Source of the DNA: Chloroflexota bacterium | GTDB lineage: Bacteria > Chloroflexota > Anaerolineae > Caldilineales > Caldilineaceae | Direction: 5' to 3' | NCBI GenBank assembly: GCA_003451595.1 | Contig: DMDA01000066.1 | Coordinates: 2,092-32,671, forward strand | Length of the DNA: 30,580 nt | In this document: piece by piece, positions 8,955 through 15,624 of the stretch | Layout of the letters: every line of letters begins with the position of its first letter | How positions within the stretch are numbered: position 1 is the stretch's first letter | The notes under the pieces: model-generated | Databases searched by the model: none | Told to the model about the DNA's origin: nothing | Seen by the model: only the letters and a program-made list of their open reading frames with translations | Program-made: the position numbers and the translations under genes

Positions 8955-10238
8955 TCACAACAGACTCTCCTGCAACTGACGCAGCTTGTAGACCAACTGC
9001 GTCGTATCCGGGGCAAAATTGTCGGTCGTGAGCAACTCGCCGCGCGCAATGTCTTTGAGCACACGACCGCCTGGCGTCAGCCCCATCGGTATGCCATGCA
9101 GCGATCGGGCTTCTTCCATGGTGTAAATGCGGCTGAAGAAATCGAAGCCGCCGATGCCATCGACTTTCTGTCCCGCCTTGAGATCGCGCTTGGCAACGCT
9201 CACCAGCTCCGCCACCATGCGCTGCGGCTTGAGCACAGCCTCGCCGTAAATCACTGCCTCGGCAACCGCCTGCGGCGTCTCGATGCTGCACAGATGGAAG
9301 GGACGATAGAGCGTGTAATAGGGGCCATCCCCCATGGCGTAGAACTTGAGATCGGCGCGAATGTGCGGGTCCGGCGTGGCGACGATGGCGAAGACGCCTG
9401 GCGCCACCTTGCCGACTGAATACTCGACGCAGCCGCGCCGGCTCAGAATGCCGCCATCTTCCTTCGGCACCAACACCTTGTTGAGATCAGGTGCATCGAC
9501 TTTGGCGCCATGCGCGCCCGGTGTATCGGGCACAAGACCGGTGGCGTTTGCCATCGCCGCCAGCTCGACCATCGTCTTGGTGCCGTCCTTGAACGCCGCC
9601 AGCATCTTGGGATTCATCTTTTTGCTCTCGGCTTCGGCGCGGCAGCTTTCCGGCGTGGCGTAGAAATCAATGGGATTGTTCTTGCCCTTGCCCAGACAGA
9701 CGACTTCGAAGCCCAGGCCGGCGGCAAAGTCATAGAGCTGTTTGCAGACGCCCGGCTCATCGCCCGTCGAGGCGGTGTAGACGCACCCCATCTTCTCCGC
9801 CAGCCGGCTCAGGATCAGCCCGACCGTCACGTCGGTTTCGACATTGAGCATCACCACATGCTTCTTGTGCATGATGCCGTGCCAGGCAAGCTGCGCGCCG
9901 ACCTCGGTCACGCCGGTGGCTTCGACCAGCGCGTCAAGGCTTTCGAGCTGTGGCAGCAGCAGCGCGTCCTGCGTCACGACATAGTGGCCGCGACGCAGCG
10001 CGTCCTCCGCTGCGCCAACCTGATCGGTGACACAAATTGATGATTCTGAGATGCCCAGTGTTTGCAAAACGTGCAGCGGGCGAGCGAGGTCAAGGTCGGC
10101 GATGGCGAAGGTTTCTAGCCCCGCCATCTGCCGCGTGACATGCACCATGCCCGACCCTTCCTGACCGCAGCCGACTAACCCCACGCGGATCGGTCGGCCC
10201 TCCGCCTGGCGTTTGCGCAGGTGACCTAACAATTCCAT
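8955..10238 (-). CDS. NAD(P)-dependent oxidoreductase with C-terminal SAF domain (COG4091-like)
   Basis: A 427-residue protein of the 'predicted homoserine dehydrogenase with SAF domain' type. An N-terminal Rossmann strand-loop (VGLVGCGQEGSGM, about 19-31) binds the dinucleotide; the middle carries ATGVTEVGAQLAWHGI and TASTGDEPGVCKQLYDFA; the last about 65 residues (GGFDFFSRIYTMEEA to GELLTTDNF) resemble the SAF/antifreeze-like domain. The family is poorly characterised and is often found beside sugar-acid and polyol pathway genes; homoserine dehydrogenase activity is unlikely here. The start at 10238 has only a weak ribosome site (GAGCG). It sits between the SorC regulator and the transporter genes, so it is probably an early oxidation or rearrangement step of the pathway. 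Confidence 0.82.
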   Translation of the reverse strand: MELLGHLRKRQAEGRPIRVGLVGCGQEGSGMVHVTRQMAGLETFAIADLDLARPLHVLQTLGISESSICVTDQVGAAEDALRRGHYVVTQDALLLPQLESLDALVEATGVTEVGAQLAWHGIMHKKHVVMLNVETDVTVGLILSRLAEKMGCVYTASTGDEPGVCKQLYDFAAGLGFEVVCLGKGKNNPIDFYATPESCRAEAESKKMNPKMLAAFKDGTKTMVELAAMANATGLVPDTPGAHGAKVDAPDLNKVLVPKEDGGILSRRGCVEYSVGKVAPGVFAIVATPDPHIRADLKFYAMGDGPYYTLYRPFHLCSIETPQAVAEAVIYGEAVLKPQRMVAELVSVAKRDLKAGQKVDGIGGFDFFSRIYTMEEARSLHGIPMGLTPGGRVLKDIARGELLTTDNFAPDTTQLVYKLRQLQESLL

Positions 10239-10327
10239 ACAAGCGCTCGCTTTCGTTTGACTCTTGATGAGGCTTGAGACTATGTACTTGTTGCGGCCAC
10301 CAGGCGGCTATTTAGGAAGAAAGGTCG

Positions 10328-11293
10328 TCAGGCGGGGACGGGCAGCCTGTCCGGTGTCTTTTCCTGCAAGAGTCGAGTGGCCGTCATTTCATCCGTAATC
10401 AGCACATCGATCAGCCGTCCGCGCACCGCCCCACGGATGACTTCATACTTACCATCACCGCCCGCCACCCCGATGACCCTGGGAATCTGCTTGATCTGCG
10501 TCAGGTCAAGCCCGATAATGCGGTCGTTGATGGGGTGATCGATCGCACAGCCGTTCTCGTCGAAAAAGCGCAAGGCAATGTCGCCCACCGCACCCTGTGC
10601 ACGTAGTTCCGCCAGATCACTTGGCTTGAGAATGCCAGCCTCCAGGATGACAGAACCCGGCAGCGGTGCGCCGATCCCGACCAACGCCAGGTCAGCTTGC
10701 GCCGCCAACGCCAACGTCTCGGCGATGTTGACATCTTCTAGCAGCGCGTCGCGCACTAGTTTGCTCGGCACGATGCCCGGTGAAGGCAGCAGCCGCATCC
10801 GTGCACCCAATGTCTGCGCCATGCGCATTGTCAGGTCTGCGCCGTAGGTTTCAGACTCTGCCCGCCCCAAGCCACCGAGCATCTGCACCACGCGCAGGTC
10901 GGGCAGGTTTTGCGGCGCCAGCATCTCGATCACCGCCAGCAAGGTAGAACCCCAGCTCAGATCGAGCAGTTGTTGATCGCCGAGACAGCGTCCCAAATAG
11001 CCTGCCGCTGCCATCCCCAGCCGTGGCACCACCTCGCGCTGGGCGCTGCTGTTCGTGGCGACAACCACGACTTCGTCCAGGCCATAGGCAGCCTCTAGCT
11101 CACGCTCCAGGTCGCCAAACGAATCCATCGGGGGTGTGATCGTGATTTGCACCACCCGACTCTGTCGCGCCTGTTGCAACAGGCGCGACACCTTGATGCG
11201 CGACAGCCCGAAGCGCTTGCCGATCTGATCCTGCGTCAGTCCGTCTTCGTAATAAGCCTTCGCAATCTTGTAGAGAAGTGTGTTATCGGTCAT
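10328..11293 (-). CDS. SorC-family sugar-binding transcriptional regulator
   Basis: A 321-residue regulator. The N-terminal helix-turn-helix is clear (about 7-45: KIAKAYYEDGLTQDQIGKRF then GLSRIKVSRLLQQAR). The rest is the SorC-type phosphosugar-binding domain (LDLSWGSTLLAVIEML, VVQMLGGLG, ALVGIGAPLPGS, VIGVAGGDGKYEVIRGAVRG). Members such as EryD, SorC and Bacillus DeoR repress or activate catabolic operons and release DNA when a phosphorylated intermediate binds. The start ATG at 11293 has AAGGA 8 nt upstream; the longer frame to 11443 would cover the promoter and operators and is rejected. It is the first gene of the minus-strand operon and is very probably autoregulated through the paired operators at 11310-11333 and 11379-11402. 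Confidence 0.9.
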   Translation of the reverse strand: MTDNTLLYKIAKAYYEDGLTQDQIGKRFGLSRIKVSRLLQQARQSRVVQITITPPMDSFGDLERELEAAYGLDEVVVVATNSSAQREVVPRLGMAAAGYLGRCLGDQQLLDLSWGSTLLAVIEMLAPQNLPDLRVVQMLGGLGRAESETYGADLTMRMAQTLGARMRLLPSPGIVPSKLVRDALLEDVNIAETLALAAQADLALVGIGAPLPGSVILEAGILKPSDLAELRAQGAVGDIALRFFDENGCAIDHPINDRIIGLDLTQIKQIPRVIGVAGGDGKYEVIRGAVRGRLIDVLITDEMTATRLLQEKTPDRLPVPA

Positions 11294-11309
11294 GGTGGCG
11301 TCCTTGTTT

Positions 11310-11333
11310 TGTTCATGTGAACACCACTGAACA
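11310..11333 (-). promoter_or_regulatory. Downstream operator cluster for the SorC regulator
   Basis: Three TGTTCA/TGAACA half-sites lie within 24 bp: a perfect palindrome TGTTCATGTGAACA (11310-11323) and a further TGAACA at 11328-11333, exactly 10 bp from the previous one. On the minus strand it matches the upstream cluster at 19 of 24 positions. It lies just downstream of the predicted start of transcription. TGAACA/TTCA half-sites resemble those known for SorC-type regulators such as Bacillus DeoR. Confidence 0.6.
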
Positions 11334-11348
11334 TTTGACCCAAATGCA

Positions 11349-11377
11349 AGCGTAGCACGATTTCTGGCGCTTGTCAA
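11349..11377 (-). promoter_or_regulatory. Promoter of the SorC regulator/sugar operon
   Basis: On the minus strand a perfect -35 TTGACA (plus coordinates 11372-11377) is separated by 17 bp from a weak -10 TACGCT (11349-11354). Predicted transcription would start near 11342, giving a leader of about 50 nt before the regulator's ATG. The weak -10 and the flanking operator clusters suit a regulated promoter. Confidence 0.6.
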
Positions 11378-11378
11378 G

Positions 11379-11402
11379 TGTTCAGTTGTGTTCATTTGTT
11401 CA
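11379..11402 (+). promoter_or_regulatory. Upstream operator cluster for the SorC regulator
   Basis: TGTTCA occurs three times (11379, 11389, 11397) within 24 bp. The cluster abuts the -35 hexamer and is the inverted counterpart of the cluster at 11310-11333, with a centre-to-centre distance of 69 bp. Occupancy of both would block or loop the promoter between them. Confidence 0.55.
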
Positions 11403-11465
11403 TTTGCCTGCGACAACGATGCCTGCACGCACAGCGCTGTCATTGTTATGAGTTATGATCTGCTG

Positions 11466-11494
11466 AAGCTGCGCTGAATGCAAGCTGCGTTGAA
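11466..11494. repeat. Short tandem direct repeat, 16-bp period
   Basis: AAGCTGCGCTGAA (11466-11478) is repeated as AAGCTGCGTTGAA (11482-11494), one mismatch, in the gap between the regulator gene and the TauE/SafE gene. No coding potential is seen here. It may be a regulatory site or just local duplication. Confidence 0.4.
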
Positions 11495-11516
11495 ATTCAG
11501 TGTTCTACAATTTCGC

Positions 11517-11577
11517 CTCAGGCGCAGGGCAACGTGATGAAGCCAAACGTCTGTCTCTGCGCCTGAGCTTCATCACG
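11517..11577. repeat. Two interleaved perfect inverted repeats (A-B-A'-B')
   Basis: CTCAGGCGCAG (A, 11517-11527) has its exact complement at 11557-11567 (A'). CGTGATGAAG (B, 11533-11542) has its exact complement at 11568-11577 (B'). The order is A-B-A'-B' with A' directly abutting B', so the two stems cross each other. It lies downstream of the TauE/SafE gene on the minus strand. No T-run follows either stem, so it is not a standard terminator; RNA could fold only one full stem at a time or a strained pseudoknot. Confidence 0.65.
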
Positions 11578-11632
11578 CGGTGGCGTTGAGCGGGGTCAAG
11601 CTCTACGATGCCAGGCTGAGGCGTGTTGGGGG

Positions 11633-12400
11633 TTACCCCACCAGCAGCCTGACGCCTGCAACCAGCGTCAGCACCAACGCCAGCAACTCGAAGAGCTGCT
11701 GGTTGATGTGGTGGATCAGCGCCCGACCCGTCAACGCACCGGCGACGGCCACTGGCGCCAGCAGCAGGCTGATCGGGAGTGAGTCGGCGTTGATCAGCCC
11801 CAGGCTATAGGAGAAAGGCACCTTGAACAGATTCAGGGTGAAGAAATACCAGGCCGAGGTGCCCATGAAGATGAGTTTGGGAAGGCGCATCGCCAACAGG
11901 TAGATGATCATGATCGGCCCGGCGGCATTGGCAACCATGGTGGTGAAGCCAGCGCTGACGCCGGTGAGCGCCGCCAGCAGCGGGTGCGGCTTTGCCTCCG
12001 CCTCCAACTTGGCAAACGCCTGTTTGCGCATACGGCGCCAGAAGTGGATCAGCGTGATGACGACCAGGATGGCGCCGATTAACTTCTGCGTTGTGACAGA
12101 ATCGATGCGCCCCATGACAAGAAAGCCAGCGATGATGCCTGCCGCCGCCCAGGGGAAGAGGCGCAGCAGATGCGGCCAGCTCGCCTGCCGCCGATAGGTG
12201 ATCACTGCGACGATGTCCGCTGCGATTAAGATGATAAGCACAATACCAGTCGATGCGCGCGCGGGCAATGCGCTGGCAAAAAGCGCCACTGCAAAAACGC
12301 CCAGACCTGCCACCCCGGTTTTGGAGATGCCAACCAAATACGCACCTAATGCCGCCAATGCCCATTGCCAGGGCGTCAGTGAGGAGAATAATTCAGGCAA
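11633..12400 (-). CDS. TauE/SafE-family membrane permease (anion or sulfite exporter type)
   Basis: A 255-residue integral membrane protein with about seven to eight hydrophobic segments. TauE/SafE hallmarks are visible: an early GAYLVGISKTGVAGLG (18-33) and the second-repeat counterpart LTGVSAGFTTMVANAAGP. Family members move sulfite, sulfoacetate or other small organic anions. The only plausible start is a TTG at 12400, because an in-frame TGA lies four codons upstream and the next Met is far into the protein; the ribosome site is weak. It follows the xylulokinase-like gene by 92 bp on the same strand and may be co-transcribed, but no sulfonate enzyme is nearby, so its link to sugar metabolism is unclear. 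Confidence 0.85.
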   Translation of the reverse strand: MPELFSSLTPWQWALAALGAYLVGISKTGVAGLGVFAVALFASALPARASTGIVLIILIAADIVAVITYRRQASWPHLLRLFPWAAAGIIAGFLVMGRIDSVTTQKLIGAILVVITLIHFWRRMRKQAFAKLEAEAKPHPLLAALTGVSAGFTTMVANAAGPIMIIYLLAMRLPKLIFMGTSAWYFFTLNLFKVPFSYSLGLINADSLPISLLLAPVAVAGALTGRALIHHINQQLFELLALVLTLVAGVRLLVG

Positions 12401-12492
12401 GATGAACTCGTTTCACAATGTGTGATTGTAGGATTCAGTGAGTGAGCGATTAAGAGATTCGAGATTTATTGCCATACAGACAATTCGAGCGC

Positions 12493-14004
12493 CTAATCTC
12501 CCAGTCTCTGCTCTCCAATTTCCGCCAACTTCGCATACACCGGCGCCAAGGCCAGATAACTCTCGGTGAAGAGCGCCAGCAACGTTTCATACCGTTGGCG
12601 ATTGGCTGCGTTCGGCGCGATCTCTTGCGCCACCCGGCTGCGTTCGGCGGCGATTGGCCAGTCGTAGAGACCGACAGCGACGCCCGCCGCCACCGCCGCT
12701 CCCCAACTCGTCGCCTCGCCCGTCAGTTCTAGTCGGTGGATGGGCAGCCCGAAGATGTCGGCCAGAATCTGTGGCCAGAGCTGACTCTTGCCGCCGCCGC
12801 CGATCAGTCGCACGGCGTCGATGTCCGGCACATGTTGGCGCAGACTGTCAAGGATTTGTCGCAGCCCGAAGGCTACCCCCTCCAACACCGCGCGCGCCAT
12901 CTGTGGCTTGCTGTGTGGCATCGCCAGCCCGATGAACGCCCCGCGCGCCTGCGGATTCCACCATGGGCTGCGCTCGCCCATCAGGTAGGGTAAAAAGAGC
13001 AACCCGTCTGCACCGGGCGGCACGGCTGCGGCGGCGGCGTCCAGATCAAAGTCGCCGTCTGCCAGCGCCTTCCAGGCCCATTCGCGTGCGCCGCCTGCCA
13101 TCTGCTGCACGCCCATCGGTGCATAGCGCTGCGGATGTACATGATGGAACGTCATTGTGCGCTGCTGCGGATCGGGCACCGGCGCCAGTGTGCTCACACT
13201 GATCCAGGCGGAGGTGCCGATGACACAGTAGGCTGCCCCTGGCTCGATGACGCCAGCACCAATGCCAGCGCAACTCCCGTCGCCGCCGCCAATCACAACC
13301 GGGGTGCCCGGCGCCAGTCCGCATTCACGCGCCGCATGCGGCGCGACATGGCCAACGACGGTGTTCGATGGGTATGGCGTTGGCAGTTGATCCGGCGACA
13401 GTCCGAGTGCATCCAGAAAAGGCTGATGCCAGCGCCGTGCGGTCAGGTCGAAGAGAAGCGTGCCCGATGCATCCGAATAATCGGTGGCAAACTCACCGGT
13501 CAGCCGCTGCACAATGTAGTCTTTGGGCGCCAGAAACTTCGCCGCCCGCGTGTAGATGTCCGGCTGATGATTGCGCACCCACAAGATTTTAGGCGCAATA
13601 TACGCAGGGCTGGTGCGGTGGCCGCAACGTTGATAGACTTCATCCGCGCCGCAGCGTGCAGCGACTAGCTCGGCCTCCGCCTGCGCCCGCTGATCCGCCC
13701 AAATGATGCACGAGCGCAGCGGCGTCCCCTGTGCGTCTACTGGCAGGCAACCCATCATCATGCCACTGAAACCGACAGCCGCAATTTCTGTGGCGGATAT
13801 GCCGCTGGATGCGATGAGTTTTTGCGAGGTCGCACGGACAGCATCCCACCATGCTTGCGGTTCCTGTTCGGCCCAATTCGGTGCGGGAATCTGCGTTGGG
13901 TAAGGTGCGAATGCGCTATCCACCAATTGCCCCGCTGCATTGAACAGGGTCGCTTTGTTGCCAGATGTGCCCAAATCGTGGGCAAGGATGTATGCAGCGC
14001 TCAT
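12493..14004 (-). CDS. Xylulokinase-like FGGY carbohydrate kinase
   Basis: A 503-residue FGGY kinase close to xylulokinase in length and motifs: AHDLGTSGNKATLF (8-21), VGFSGMMMG, IIWADQRAQ, GGGDGSCAGIGAGV, VIGTSAWIS, LFLPYLMGERSPWW and RLIGGGGKSQLW. It would phosphorylate a ketopentose or related ketose in the cytoplasm. The ATG at 14004 has AGGAGAG 4 nt upstream. The gene is divergent from the region-3 operon and no xylose isomerase is present in the window, so another ketose is possible. Its last nine codons (EIGEQRLGD) fall in a GGAGA/GGGAGATT-rich tract that resembles the low-complexity repeats seen at 12430-12470 and 26419-26510, suggesting the C-terminus was remodelled by such a repeat. 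Confidence 0.88.
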   Translation of the reverse strand: MSAAYILAHDLGTSGNKATLFNAAGQLVDSAFAPYPTQIPAPNWAEQEPQAWWDAVRATSQKLIASSGISATEIAAVGFSGMMMGCLPVDAQGTPLRSCIIWADQRAQAEAELVAARCGADEVYQRCGHRTSPAYIAPKILWVRNHQPDIYTRAAKFLAPKDYIVQRLTGEFATDYSDASGTLLFDLTARRWHQPFLDALGLSPDQLPTPYPSNTVVGHVAPHAARECGLAPGTPVVIGGGDGSCAGIGAGVIEPGAAYCVIGTSAWISVSTLAPVPDPQQRTMTFHHVHPQRYAPMGVQQMAGGAREWAWKALADGDFDLDAAAAAVPPGADGLLFLPYLMGERSPWWNPQARGAFIGLAMPHSKPQMARAVLEGVAFGLRQILDSLRQHVPDIDAVRLIGGGGKSQLWPQILADIFGLPIHRLELTGEATSWGAAVAAGVAVGLYDWPIAAERSRVAQEIAPNAANRQRYETLLALFTESYLALAPVYAKLAEIGEQRLGD

Positions 14005-14045
14005 CTTTCTCTCCTGACCTGGATTCTACTTTGTCTTGAGGACTC

Positions 14046-14086
14046 CGCAAAATATGCGAAAACGACACTTTCGGTTTTGGTTTTGG
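14046..14086. promoter_or_regulatory. Candidate operator region between divergent kinase and PHP-like genes
   Basis: The 190-bp divergent gap contains a near-palindrome CGCAAAATATGCG (14046-14058), an inverted CGAAA/TTTCG pair (14057-14073) and a direct repeat of GGTTTT (14073-14084). Possible -10 elements flank it: TAGAAT at 14122-14127 on the plus strand and at 14023-14028 on the minus strand, both with poor -35 boxes. DeoR-family sites are often CGAAA/TTTCG-rich, so the DeoR regulator at 19708 is a candidate ligand. Confidence 0.35.
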
Positions 14087-14194
14087 AATCTGGCAATTAA
14101 CCTTGTTTTGCCCTTGCAGGATAGAATGTTGTGTGCTAAAGTGTCATCAACAAATGGCGTCCGGAGACACCCCTTCCAAACAGTGAGTTCTATC

Positions 14195-15532
14195 ATGATA
14201 CAAACCACCAGGGAGATGCAACTGGAGCATCTCCTCAACGAATTTAATGCCTCGACGCGGCGCGCGGCGCTGGAGCAATTGTTGCGTGCGGCGCCAACGC
14301 CGGCGCCCCTGCGAGGCATCGCCAACATGCACTGCCATACCTTTTTCTCGTTCAACGCCTATGGCTATTCGCCGACCGGGCTGGCCTGGCTGGCGCGACA
14401 GCAAGGCATCGACCTGATGGGCATCGTCGATTTCGACGTGTTGGACGCTGTCACCGAGTTTCTGGACGCGTGCGACAGCGCCGAGGTGCGCGGCAGTGCG
14501 GGCATCGAGACGCGCGTCTTTGTGCCGGAATTTGCCCGACGCGAGATCAACTCGCCCGGTGAGCCAGGTGTGCTCTATCACATGGCGATCGGCTTCACCA
14601 GCACCACCGTCACCCCAGCCGCGCAGGCGATCATTGACGAGTTACGCGCACAGTCGGCGGCGCGCAACCAGGCGCTCATCGCCCGCGTCAACGCGTATCT
14701 CGACCCGGTGCAGATCGACTACGCCGCCGACGTGTTGCCGCTGACGCCCTCCGGGAATGCCACGGAGCGACATATTGTCGTCGCCTACATTGAAGCGGCC
14801 AAACGCACCTTTGACCAGCCAGCCGCGTTTTGGGCCAGTCGCCTGGGCATGGACACCGCCGCGATTGAAAAGGCGTTGGGGGATAGCGCCAGTTTTCAGA
14901 ACACGGTGCGCAGCAAGCTGATGAAGCGCGGCGGCCCTGGCTACGTGCAGCCCGATGCCGGCGCCTTCCCGCGCGTCGAGCGGCTGCACGAACTGGCGAT
15001 GCTCTGTCGCGCCCTGCCCTGCGCCGCCTGGCTTGACGGCATGTCCGAAGGCGAGCAGGCTATGGATGAACTGCTGACGCTGTTGGTGAACAAAGGCGTC
15101 GTCGCGCTCAACATCGTGCCCGACCGCAACTGGAATCTTCCTGATCCCCAAATGGCCGCCATCAAGCAGAAAAAATTATATGAAGTTGTGGCGCTCGCCA
15201 AAGAATTTGACCTCCCTTTGAATGTTGGCACTGAGATGAACGGCTTCGGACAGCCAATCGTCGACGACTTTGCTGCGCCTGCGCTAGCGCCGGTGCGTAA
15301 CGACTTTATGGATGGCGCCTATTTCATCTATGGCCACACACTTCTAGAGCGTCATTTGGGGATGGGCTATCAGAGTGATTGGGCGGCGGCGCACCTGCCC
15401 ACGCGGGCAATGCGCAACGCTTTCTACACGACCGTCGGGCGCCGCACCCCGCCAGGACGCGCCGGCGCACCAGCATTGGCGCGGTTACAATCGGCGATGA
15501 CGCCTGACGACGTGTTGCGCTGTCTGGTGTAG
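14195..15532 (+). CDS. PHP-like metal-dependent hydrolase of unknown function
   Basis: A 445-residue protein starting a carbohydrate operon. Near the N-terminus it has a PHP-like first motif, NMHCHTFFS (44-52, H46 and H48), then a Tyr/Gly-rich stretch and GIDLMGIVDFDVLDA. In PHP phosphoesterases the second motif is normally TDHD; here it reads VDFD, so one expected His is missing. Later conserved-looking stretches are HIVVAYIEAAKRTF, AWLDGMSEGEQAMDELL, ALNIVPDRNWN and LNVGTEMNGFGQPIVDDF. I do not recognise a defined subfamily. The ATG at 14195 is chosen because the fold begins shortly after it; a GTG at 14183 is also in frame and the ribosome site is weak for both. The frame extends to 14036 but that part overlaps the promoter region. 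Possible roles are sugar-phosphate hydrolysis or a sugar isomerase-like reaction. Confidence 0.7.
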   Translation: MIQTTREMQLEHLLNEFNASTRRAALEQLLRAAPTPAPLRGIANMHCHTFFSFNAYGYSPTGLAWLARQQGIDLMGIVDFDVLDAVTEFLDACDSAEVRGSAGIETRVFVPEFARREINSPGEPGVLYHMAIGFTSTTVTPAAQAIIDELRAQSAARNQALIARVNAYLDPVQIDYAADVLPLTPSGNATERHIVVAYIEAAKRTFDQPAAFWASRLGMDTAAIEKALGDSASFQNTVRSKLMKRGGPGYVQPDAGAFPRVERLHELAMLCRALPCAAWLDGMSEGEQAMDELLTLLVNKGVVALNIVPDRNWNLPDPQMAAIKQKKLYEVVALAKEFDLPLNVGTEMNGFGQPIVDDFAAPALAPVRNDFMDGAYFIYGHTLLERHLGMGYQSDWAAAHLPTRAMRNAFYTTVGRRTPPGRAGAPALARLQSAMTPDDVLRCLV

Positions 15533-15537
15533 CCAGA

Positions 15538-15550
15538 TGATGTCACATCA
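15538..15550. promoter_or_regulatory. Small perfect palindrome between PHP-like and dehydrogenase genes
   Basis: TGATGTCACATCA has perfect 6-bp arms around a central C, 6 nt after the stop of the PHP-like gene. It may be an operator or a weak hairpin. No terminator T-run follows. Confidence 0.3.
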
Positions 15551-15624
15551 CCAGCCTGGCAGCAGCAGTTGTCGGGCTGTTCGCATTCAGGACGCGGAAG
15601 AACGTGGAGAAAGACACGGACACA

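Noticed and set aside
8955..10238. Assignment as homoserine dehydrogenase
   Set aside because: The Rossmann domain is similar, but the C-terminal SAF-like part and the sugar operon context do not fit amino-acid biosynthesis.
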